In this document: piece after piece, positions 9,113 to 16,404 of the stretch
Position numbering within the stretch: position 1 is the stretch's first letter
How the letters are laid out: each line of letters begins with the position of its first letter
Origin: Marinobacter antarcticus
GTDB taxonomy: Bacteria > Pseudomonadota > Gammaproteobacteria > Pseudomonadales > Oleiphilaceae
Assembly (NCBI RefSeq): GCF_900142385.1
Contig: NZ_FRAQ01000001.1
Span: 2,232,001 to 2,296,000 of the forward strand
DNA: 64,000 bases
Direction of reading: 5' to 3'
Notes under the pieces: model-generated
Told to the model about the DNA's origin: nothing
Database searches by the model: none
What the model saw: the letters and a program-made list of their open reading frames with translations, nothing else
Position numbers and translations under genes: made by a program

Positions 9113-9987
9113 TGGATGACAACAAACTCTACAATGCGCTTCTGAAAAGCCAGGACGAACGCCGTCGGCTCGAACACGACCGCGGAGAAGCAAAGGCTGA
9201 AGATAATTTTCGCAAAGAGCGACCCTACGCAGGCGCGGAGCGGGACAAGCCTGACTGGAATCGTGTGGAGACTGATGGCAGTGAACAGCCTCCCACGGTT
9301 TACGATTCGTCGGTATCCCTTGCGCTGATCGGTAACCCGAACCCCTGGAGCCGTGAACAGTTACGGGAGCGGAAAATAATCTATTCCGGCATGCCCGATA
9401 AAGCCGTGATGGACGCTTATCGCGAGCTACGTATACAGCTGCGTAACCGGGCAGGCGAGGGTAATTTCACGGTGATGTTCAGTAGCCTGGGCACTGGCCC
9501 CGGCGGGCTTCTGACAGCTTTTAACCTGGCGGCTGCCTTCGGGCTGGATTCCCATAGCTCAGCGTTGCTCGTGGATTGCGATCCCTACAACAAGGAACTG
9601 CCAGGCCTGGTTTCAACTCCGATGGATGCCGGCGTTACGGATTTCGTCGGCGATCGCTCGCTGACGATCAAATCCATTATTTACCCCAGTGGTGTTGAGC
9701 GCCTCTCGGTGATTCCTGCGGGTACTCAGGCGTCCTCGGCGGTTGAGTTGTTTTCTGCCGTGCGCATGCGCGAGCTGATTATCGAGTTGAAAACCCGTTA
9801 TCCGGACCGTTGTATTGTGTTAAATGCGCCGCCTTTCCGGGAAAACACGGAAGCAAGGATTCTTGAACGCTTTGCAGATCAGATCGTCTTCGGTGTTCCT
9901 TTCGGAGAAGTCACCGGAGAAATCATTGCAGATTCGGTAGACGCACTTGGGTCTGATAAATTTTCCGGCCTGATTTTTCAGGAGTAG
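9112..9987 (+). CDS. Degenerate BY-kinase-like protein (XrtA-associated CpsD/EpsG homologue)
   Basis: This 291-residue protein occupies the position of the XrtA tyrosine autokinase (TIGR03018-like) and has the fold signature DAYRELRIQLRN plus MinD/CpsD-type order. Its nucleotide motifs are altered. The P-loop position (about residues 126-134) reads LGTGPGGLL without the GK(S/T) lysine. The Walker A' site keeps LLVDCDPYN (about 152-160). The Walker B site reads IVLNAPP (about 235-241), with Asn for the usual Asp. The C-terminus lacks a tyrosine cluster. It is therefore probably a non-catalytic partner of the chain-length protein. The ATG at 9112 (TGATG overlap) has GGAGG upstream. A highly charged N-terminal ~60 residues is present. 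Confidence 0.82.
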   Translation: MDDNKLYNALLKSQDERRRLEHDRGEAKAEDNFRKERPYAGAERDKPDWNRVETDGSEQPPTVYDSSVSLALIGNPNPWSREQLRERKIIYSGMPDKAVMDAYRELRIQLRNRAGEGNFTVMFSSLGTGPGGLLTAFNLAAAFGLDSHSSALLVDCDPYNKELPGLVSTPMDAGVTDFVGDRSLTIKSIIYPSGVERLSVIPAGTQASSAVELFSAVRMRELIIELKTRYPDRCIVLNAPPFRENTEARILERFADQIVFGVPFGEVTGEIIADSVDALGSDKFSGLIFQE

Positions 9988-9991
9988 CCCC

Positions 9992-11350
9992 ATGGAACGC
10001 AGAGCAGGGATTGCAAACAAATACAGCCTCACCACGTTCTTCCTTGGTGCCTGTTGCATAGCCTGGCCCTCTGGCGCAACCGCGCAGAGCCTCAGTGAGA
10101 GTGTCAAAACACTCTCCGGTTCGGCCTCGGTGTTTACCGGCGTTACGCACACCCGAACGGACCAGGGTACGTCAACCGACACTAATACCGAACCCAGCGT
10201 CGGGTTGTCCGGGCAAGTGGGCGGTACTCTGGAAAGAGGCGCCAACTCCCTTGCTTTGCAATATGGCGGAACTCTGGAAACCAGCCGGGACACAGCCGGC
10301 GGAGATCAAACGGACAACAGCTCCATCACCGGCGCCTCCCGGTATACGCACTTTGACCCCAGTAGCCGCTTCGATTTTAATCTCGGGCACACAGTCAGCT
10401 CCGTGCGTAACGACACAGGCTTTGTGGTCAATCCTTCCAGTTACGACACCCAAAATACCCTGAGCGCGGGCGCGGGGCTGCGTTTTTATCCAGGCGAGCT
10501 TTCAACACTGCGGTTTTCCGCCCAGGCAGGTCGTAGTTTCGGTAAGGACTCTCTCAACGACCAGGAGTCCTATACGGCCACCAGTGAATTTTCACGAAGG
10601 CTGAGTGAGCGTTCCACGGGCAGCCTGAACGTTAGCCGCAGCTGGTCTGACGAACGTGGTACTGATATCACCATTGATTCCGCGCAGCTGGTCTACAACC
10701 TGCAGATGGAAAGCGGGTACTTCAGCATAGGTGCCGGCGGCAGCAACGCGGACACGGAATACACCGGCGGAACCACGAGCCAATACGATGCGGTAACCGG
10801 TTTTGTGGAGCGCGGATGGGTAACATCTGACTGGCGTACGTCGATAAAATACGAGCGCAGCATGTCGGACAGCGCCACCGATCTTTCCCTGAACCTGCCA
10901 CCTGTTTTCTCCTTTCTGCCGGACACTGTGAAGCTGCGAGATCTCTCCGTTGTTGATTCGCTGTTGATTACCCACAATACCCAACAGGTCTGTGATGTCT
11001 GCAACCTTGGAGTCTATGCAGAGGGTTCTATCCTCGAGTCGCAGTTATCCGGAGCTACTACTCACGAGTACCGTGTGGGTGTTGATCTGGGATTTCAGTT
11101 AACCGCGTTACAGCGGCTGAACTTCGGGTATAGCTGGCAAGGTGATGCGGATGAAGATGCCAGCGTCATTGTTGATCAGATCCACCGGTTTACCACCGCC
11201 TGGACACGACAGCTGGCTGAAAATACAAGCTTCGGCGTTGAGTTCAGGCAATCCTATCTGCGCTCAAAGTTAGCAGCCAGAAGCGATCAGGATCAGTTCG
11301 AGCTGCGCTTTGTACTGAGTCGCGGCTTCGCATTAAGCGGGCTACGTTGA
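9992..11350 (+). CDS. PEP-CTERM system-associated outer-membrane beta-barrel protein (TIGR03016-like)
   Basis: This 452-residue secreted protein has an N-terminal signal peptide ending near ATA-QS (about residue 32). The rest alternates polar and hydrophobic residues in beta-strand style, is rich in Ser/Thr/Gly, and ends in ...FALSGLR, which fits an outer-membrane beta-barrel. Such proteins occur next to the kinase in XrtA loci and are thought to be part of the export channel or a surface scaffold; no function is proven. GGAG precedes the ATG at 9992 by 7 bases. It starts 4 bases after the kinase-like gene. One CxxC-like pair (VCDVCNLG, residues ~331-338) is unusual for a barrel and may form a disulfide. 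Confidence 0.82.
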   Translation: MERRAGIANKYSLTTFFLGACCIAWPSGATAQSLSESVKTLSGSASVFTGVTHTRTDQGTSTDTNTEPSVGLSGQVGGTLERGANSLALQYGGTLETSRDTAGGDQTDNSSITGASRYTHFDPSSRFDFNLGHTVSSVRNDTGFVVNPSSYDTQNTLSAGAGLRFYPGELSTLRFSAQAGRSFGKDSLNDQESYTATSEFSRRLSERSTGSLNVSRSWSDERGTDITIDSAQLVYNLQMESGYFSIGAGGSNADTEYTGGTTSQYDAVTGFVERGWVTSDWRTSIKYERSMSDSATDLSLNLPPVFSFLPDTVKLRDLSVVDSLLITHNTQQVCDVCNLGVYAEGSILESQLSGATTHEYRVGVDLGFQLTALQRLNFGYSWQGDADEDASVIVDQIHRFTTAWTRQLAENTSFGVEFRQSYLRSKLAARSDQDQFELRFVLSRGFALSGLR

Positions 11351-11358
11351 TCACAACT

Positions 11359-12354
11359 ATGTTTGAACAAAAAAAGGAAATACGACTACCTCCGGAGACA
11401 CCGCCACAACTGATTGTGGTGATCGACACCGAAGAGGAGTTTGACTGGAACGCGGAACCAGACGCCAACGCAAACCGGGTTTCTGCCATGGCGCACATCG
11501 ATCGCGCCCAGAAAATCTTTAACGAATATGGCATTTGCCCCTGCTACGTTATTGATTATCCGGTGGCCAGCCAGTCCCAGGGCTATGAGTTGCTGAAGCA
11601 GTTTGCAGAAAAAGGACAGTGCGAAATCGGAGCGCACCTCCATCCCTGGGTGAATCCACCCCAGGAAGAAGAAGTGACGCGATCAAACATGTATCCCGGA
11701 AATCTGCCCGAAGCCCTGGAGCGGGAGAAACTCCGGATTCTTAGCGAAACCATCAAGCAGAACTTTGGCCAGGCACCTGTGGCCTACAAGGCTGGGCGAT
11801 ATGGTTTTGGGCCGAATACCACAGGCATTCTTCAGGAACTGGGGTTCGGTATTGATTTGTCCGTTTGTCCACCTCTGGATTCCCGGGCAGACGGCGGCCC
11901 GGACTATCGCAGATTCGATGCGCACCCGTTCTGGTTCGGCGGTTCGGATAAACCCATTCTGGAGGTTCCCTGTACCGGAGGCTTTATCGGCTGGGCGCAT
12001 CCCGTGGCGATTCCGCTGTTCGAGGTTGCACAGCGTTTGCGTAAGTTCAAAGCGCCAGGGATTTTATCCCGGATCGGCGCGGTCGACAGGCTCATGCTGT
12101 CTCCGGAAGGTTTCACGCCAGCAGAACACATCAAACTCGCAAGGGCGCTCTACAAACAGGGCGTGCGCACATTTACCTGGAGCTTTCACAGCCCCAGCGT
12201 CGTGCCCGGCAATACCAGTTACGTTCAGAATGAGGCCCAGCTAAAGGCGTTTCTGGACAGTTTTCGACAGTTTTTCGATTTCTTTTTTAATGAATTAGGC
12301 GGGCAGGCGTCATCGCCGAATCGCATCCGCAAGTATATGGAGAGTAAGGCATGA
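11359..12354 (+). CDS. Polysaccharide deacetylase family protein
   Basis: This ~331-residue NodB-like protein begins with a deacetylase beta-strand motif (LIVVIDTEEEFDWN), then CEIGAHLHPWVNPP (metal His pair) and YKAGRYGFGPNT, a substrate-binding arginine motif. It differs from the 4.2 kb deacetylase and resembles WalW-type EPS-locus deacetylases. The likely role is N- or O-deacetylation of the repeat unit. There is no signal peptide. The start is uncertain: ATG at 11359 is given, but a TTG at 11347 that overlaps the previous stop codon is possible, and neither has a strong Shine-Dalgarno sequence. The stop overlaps the next gene start (ATGA). Confidence 0.85.
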   Translation: MFEQKKEIRLPPETPPQLIVVIDTEEEFDWNAEPDANANRVSAMAHIDRAQKIFNEYGICPCYVIDYPVASQSQGYELLKQFAEKGQCEIGAHLHPWVNPPQEEEVTRSNMYPGNLPEALEREKLRILSETIKQNFGQAPVAYKAGRYGFGPNTTGILQELGFGIDLSVCPPLDSRADGGPDYRRFDAHPFWFGGSDKPILEVPCTGGFIGWAHPVAIPLFEVAQRLRKFKAPGILSRIGAVDRLMLSPEGFTPAEHIKLARALYKQGVRTFTWSFHSPSVVPGNTSYVQNEAQLKAFLDSFRQFFDFFFNELGGQASSPNRIRKYMESKA

Positions 12355-14177
12355 AGGTGCTCGGGATATCCCCGCTAGACAAAGATTCAACCGTCTCAAT
12401 TGTAGAGGACGGCAACATTCTCTTTGCCGCCGGCGAAGAACGTTTTTCCAGAGTTAAACAACAGTCAGGCTTTCCGCGCCTGGCTCTGGAAAAAGCGCTT
12501 TCATACACCGGTCTCTCCATGAGCGATTTTGATCAGGTGTGCTATCCGTTTCTCACCGCGGAAAACGAGCAAAAGCTGTTCACAAAAAACCTTGAGGATG
12601 AGAAAGCCTTTATAAAAACCTTTCAGCCCAAGGATCTGAGCCCACAAATCAAAGAGGCGCTGAGCCGGGTGCCTGATCGTAATGAGCCCATTCACGGCCT
12701 TGAGCACCCGAACGCCATTATGGAAAAGGGGTTTCTGCACAACTCCTATTACAACATGGCGGGCGTTCAGAAACTGGCCTCCAACAACGCGGCCCTGAAG
12801 TCCTCCCGGCAATGGGGCGAAGGTGCCACAGAGTCATTCCAGCAATGGGAAAAGGAGCTTACTCAAGGCCTGAGCGAAATGGGTTGGACAGGTTCCATCA
12901 AACGGATGGACCATCACCTGTCCCACGCGGCAAACAGCTTTTTTTGCAGTGGCTATGAGCGCGCGCTCTGTGTGACTCTGGATGGTTATGGTTCCGGGCT
13001 GGCCGGTTCTGTCAGTGAGGCCCGTGATGGCAAAATTCATCGCCTGCACGGCCTGCCGTTCCCGAATTCCCTCGGTACGCTGTACGAGCATGTTACCTCC
13101 AGCCTCGGGTTCAAACCCAGTCGCCACGAAGGCAAAATTGTCGGCCTGGCGTCTTACGGTGATCCGAGCATCCTGGGGGATATCCTGCTCTCCCGTATTG
13201 AACAGACGCCTGGAGATTTCCGGATTTACGAAGCCAATAACGTGTACTTCTCCCGTTATCTCGCGTCGAAGTTTCCGAAAATTGACGTGGCTGCCGCCTA
13301 CCAGTATGTGCTCGAGAAAGTGGCGACCAACTATATCCGCTACTGGGTAGAGAAGACCGGGATCGACAACATCGTGCTCTCGGGCGGCGTAACCGCGAAC
13401 GTAAAACTGAACCAGCGCATTTTTGAAATCGAAGGTGTGAACAACATCTTCGTTTACCCGAATATGGGCGATGGTGGCTGCGGCACGGGCGCTGCGCTCT
13501 ACCATAGCTGGCCGGGCGGGGTAAAACCCTCTATCACCAACGCCTACATGGGGCCGGACTATTCCGAAGCCGAGATCGAAAAGGCGCTGAAGGCCGAGAA
13601 GCTTCAATATCGCCGGCCCGAGCATCTTGCCGCAGAGGTTGCAGCGCTGATTCACAGCGGCGAAGTAGTGGCACGATTTGACGGCCGTATGGAATACGGC
13701 CCCAGATCTTTGGGCAATCGCTCCATTCTTTATCATGCCCGTGAGCCAGAGGTGAACCAGTGGCTGAACAAGCGCCTGGGCCGCACCGAGTTCATGCCGT
13801 TTGCCCCGGTTACCCTCTACGAAGCCCGGGAAAAGTGCTATCACAACATCAAGGGTGCCGAGCACGCAGCCGAGTTCATGACGGTCACCTTTGACTGTAC
13901 CGAATTCATGCGCGAAAACTGCCCGGCTGCTGTGCATGTGGATGGCACAGCCCGGCCCCAGCTTATCCAGCGTGAAGCCAATCCGGGTTACTACGACATC
14001 CTGAAAGAATATGAAAAGCTCAGTGGTATCCCCAGCCTGATTAACACCAGCTTCAACATGCATGAAGAGCCTATCGTCAACTCTCCGGAGGACGGTGTGA
14101 GAGCCTTCATTCAAGGCGCGCTGGATTATCTTGCGATAGGCCCATTCCTGGTAAAACACCCGAACCCGGGGCACTGA
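12351..14177 (+). CDS. NodU/CmcH-family O-carbamoyltransferase
   Basis: This 608-residue cytoplasmic enzyme presumably transfers a carbamoyl group from carbamoyl phosphate to a sugar hydroxyl of the repeat unit. Family hallmarks are AAGEERFSRVKQQSGFP (residues ~26-42), DHHLSHAANSFF with H188, H189 and H192 as metal ligands, LSGGVTANVKLNQ, the YrdC-like C-terminal half with GRMEYGPRSLGNRS, and INTSFNMHEEPIV. At the N-terminus, where most NodU proteins read YHDSAA, this one reads DKDSTVS, so a His found in that loop is replaced by Lys. It overlaps the upstream deacetylase by 4 bases. Confidence 0.9.
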   Translation: MKVLGISPLDKDSTVSIVEDGNILFAAGEERFSRVKQQSGFPRLALEKALSYTGLSMSDFDQVCYPFLTAENEQKLFTKNLEDEKAFIKTFQPKDLSPQIKEALSRVPDRNEPIHGLEHPNAIMEKGFLHNSYYNMAGVQKLASNNAALKSSRQWGEGATESFQQWEKELTQGLSEMGWTGSIKRMDHHLSHAANSFFCSGYERALCVTLDGYGSGLAGSVSEARDGKIHRLHGLPFPNSLGTLYEHVTSSLGFKPSRHEGKIVGLASYGDPSILGDILLSRIEQTPGDFRIYEANNVYFSRYLASKFPKIDVAAAYQYVLEKVATNYIRYWVEKTGIDNIVLSGGVTANVKLNQRIFEIEGVNNIFVYPNMGDGGCGTGAALYHSWPGGVKPSITNAYMGPDYSEAEIEKALKAEKLQYRRPEHLAAEVAALIHSGEVVARFDGRMEYGPRSLGNRSILYHAREPEVNQWLNKRLGRTEFMPFAPVTLYEAREKCYHNIKGAEHAAEFMTVTFDCTEFMRENCPAAVHVDGTARPQLIQREANPGYYDILKEYEKLSGIPSLINTSFNMHEEPIVNSPEDGVRAFIQGALDYLAIGPFLVKHPNPGH

Positions 14178-14198
14178 TCTGGTAACGGATGTAACGCC

Positions 14199-15326
14199 AT
14201 GACAGCAGGATTGCTGACAGTGACAACAGAGCCAGTCGACGCTTGCGCAACATTGCGTGACGACTGGCTGGATCTGGAACATCGTGCGGAACTCACGGTA
14301 TTTCTTTCCTGGCAATGGCTGGGGCACTGGCTAAGTGTCTACAAGCCAGATGCCATCGTTCTTCGCGTTACGGAAGGAGAGAGGCTGGTTGGGCTCGGGC
14401 TAGTGGTAGAAACCGATGAGCGCCGCCACGGTGTTCTGAAATCCCGTTGCCTGCGACTGCATCAGACCGGCCACAAACTGCTGGACCAGATCTGGATCGA
14501 GTACAACGGATTCCTGGCGGAGCGGGGCAAAGAAGATGCCGTTGCCAAAGCCTGCCTGGAACACCTGTGCAGTGCCATGCCGGGGTGGGATGAGTTTATC
14601 CTTGGCGCCATTGATGCCGATGAAGCGGATCGATATGCCCGGATTACCGGCTTGTACAAGCATTTGCGCTGGGAAGCACCCTGCTTTGGTGTCGATCTCG
14701 ATGGCCTGCGCCGAAGCGGTGGCCACTACCTGGATACGCTCTCACGCAATACCCGTCACCAGATCAACCGGGCTCACCGGCTTTATGGCGAACGCGGCGA
14801 AGTGAAACTGGTACGCCCGGATTCGGTAGAGGGCGCGCTGGCCGTGTTTGATGCCATAGGCCCCAGGCACCTGGAGCGTTGGGGGCATGGCCCTGATCAG
14901 AGCGGATTTGCCAACCCGGATTTCGTGCGGTTTCATCGTGAGTTAATCCGTGAACAGTGGCCTGAAGGGGGCGTTGATCTGATTTCTGTGATGGCTGGCG
15001 ATGAGCAAATTGCCTGCTTTTATAATCTGCTACACAACCAGGTGGTGTACTTTTATCTCGGCGGCATGTCTGTAGAAACCGATAATCGCCTGAAGCCGGG
15101 GTTAGTGGGCCACAGCCTGTGTATTGAAGACTATCGCCATCACGGCTTTCATTATTACGATTTTATGGGTGGGGATGAGCGCTACAAATCCAATCTGGGC
15201 CATTTTCACCGCAATCTGGTTCAAATCGCCTTACAACGGCCTCGTTTCAAACTGAAGCTTGAAGACGTTGCGCGGCGGGCAAGAAACCGTTGGCTCGGGG
15301 AGGCTAGTGCCGGCCATGAACGCTGA
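14199..15326 (+). CDS. GNAT/FemAB-like acetyltransferase (BioF2-type domain)
   Basis: This 375-residue protein carries a C-terminal acetyltransferase_6 (BioF2/FemAB-like) domain. Visible features are SRNTRHQINRAHRLYGERG around residues 185-205, the signature K/R-rich helix of such domains, and a closing FHYYDFMGGDERYKSNLGH motif that resembles the FDFG...YK motif of the family. The likely role is acylation or aminoacylation of an amino-sugar in the repeat unit. It is distinct from, but adjacent to and overlapping, a second FemAB-type gene, which suggests the pair arose by old duplication. No signal peptide is present. Confidence 0.82.
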   Translation: MTAGLLTVTTEPVDACATLRDDWLDLEHRAELTVFLSWQWLGHWLSVYKPDAIVLRVTEGERLVGLGLVVETDERRHGVLKSRCLRLHQTGHKLLDQIWIEYNGFLAERGKEDAVAKACLEHLCSAMPGWDEFILGAIDADEADRYARITGLYKHLRWEAPCFGVDLDGLRRSGGHYLDTLSRNTRHQINRAHRLYGERGEVKLVRPDSVEGALAVFDAIGPRHLERWGHGPDQSGFANPDFVRFHRELIREQWPEGGVDLISVMAGDEQIACFYNLLHNQVVYFYLGGMSVETDNRLKPGLVGHSLCIEDYRHHGFHYYDFMGGDERYKSNLGHFHRNLVQIALQRPRFKLKLEDVARRARNRWLGEASAGHER

Positions 15327-16404
15327 ACTCCAGGCCCGGGCGTCAAGATTCAACGCTTTCCCGGTAAGCGAATACGACCAGTATGTGGCTGGCCACCCCC
15401 GGGCAACGCCTTATCACAGCAGTGCCTGGCTGCACGCAACGCAGAGCGCCTATGGCCATACCGGTTGGTTGATTAGTGTTCATCGCAACGGGAACTTGTG
15501 TGGTGTGCTGCCTTTGGTGGAGGTAAAACCGCCCCTCGGAGCCAGTAGCCTGGTTTCTCTGCCATTCTGCGACCTTGGCGGCGTACTTGCGGACAACGCT
15601 GATATTCGGGAACAGCTGATTGCAGAAGCCAGCACACTGGCAAAAACAAATCGCATCAAAACCCTGGAAATCCGCGCCGGCGGGGCGGCGCTGGAAACCG
15701 AGCAGGCCATCGAGGGGCTACCCGCACAGACGAAAGTGCGAATGCTGTGTGAACTACCTGAAAACAGCGAAGCTTTATTCAAAAGCTACAAGCCCAAGCT
15801 GCGCAGCCAGATCCGCAAAGCGGAGAAAAACGGGCTCGGGGCGGAGCTGTGCTCCGAAGCGGATGCCGTGAACCTGTTTTATGACGTGTTCAGCCAAAAC
15901 ATGCGCCGGTTAGGTTCACCCGTTCATAGCCTGCGATGGTTCAAAGATCTGAAGGCCGCTTATGACGATCAGATGCTGATCGCCGTTGTTTTCCAGGATG
16001 CTAAACCGGTAGGTGCGGGCATTGTGCTGCTCAGTGGCAAACAGGCCTGCATTCCCTGGGCGTCGACACTGGAAGAGTTCAACCGGTTGGCCCCCAATAT
16101 GCTCCTGTACTGGACACTGCTCAGCCACGTGTGCGACCTGGGATACACCTGCTTCGATTTTGGCCGTTCCACTCTGGGTGAAGGCACGTATCGCTTCAAA
16201 AAGCAGTGGGGCGCTCAGCCCTACGAGCTTATATGGAGCGAATACCACAATGGCGTGCAAAAGAAAGCCAGTGTTGATCCAAACGGCACCGGCCCGTCAG
16301 GCCTGTCCCGGCTAAGGCCCCTTATTGAATACATCTGGCGGCGGTTGCCGCTGACAATGACTAACTGGCTCGGCCCAAAACTCAGGCGCTACATCACCTT
16401 ATGA
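15316..16404 (+). CDS. PEP-CTERM/XrtA-associated FemAB family protein
   Basis: This ~362-residue FemAB-like acyltransferase is of the type specific to exosortase loci (TIGR03019). Motifs include YHSSAWLHATQSAYGH at the start, KSYKPKLRSQIRKAEKNGLG (~ residues 155-175), MRRLGSPVHSLRWF, and the closing FDFGRSTLGEGTYRFKKQWG near residue 280. The ATG at 15316 overlaps the previous gene by 11 bases; an in-frame GTG at 15307 is an alternative because GGGGAGG lies only a few bases before it. The proposed role is transfer of an acyl or aminoacyl group to the saccharide. It ends in an ATGA overlap with the GT fusion gene. Confidence 0.88.
   Translation: MNAELQARASRFNAFPVSEYDQYVAGHPRATPYHSSAWLHATQSAYGHTGWLISVHRNGNLCGVLPLVEVKPPLGASSLVSLPFCDLGGVLADNADIREQLIAEASTLAKTNRIKTLEIRAGGAALETEQAIEGLPAQTKVRMLCELPENSEALFKSYKPKLRSQIRKAEKNGLGAELCSEADAVNLFYDVFSQNMRRLGSPVHSLRWFKDLKAAYDDQMLIAVVFQDAKPVGAGIVLLSGKQACIPWASTLEEFNRLAPNMLLYWTLLSHVCDLGYTCFDFGRSTLGEGTYRFKKQWGAQPYELIWSEYHNGVQKKASVDPNGTGPSGLSRLRPLIEYIWRRLPLTMTNWLGPKLRRYITL

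Noticed and set aside
12834-14327. 497-codon minus-strand open frame opposite the carbamoyltransferase
   Set aside because: It is antisense to a gene with clear NodU motifs, has no recognisable domain, and arises from GC-rich third positions.
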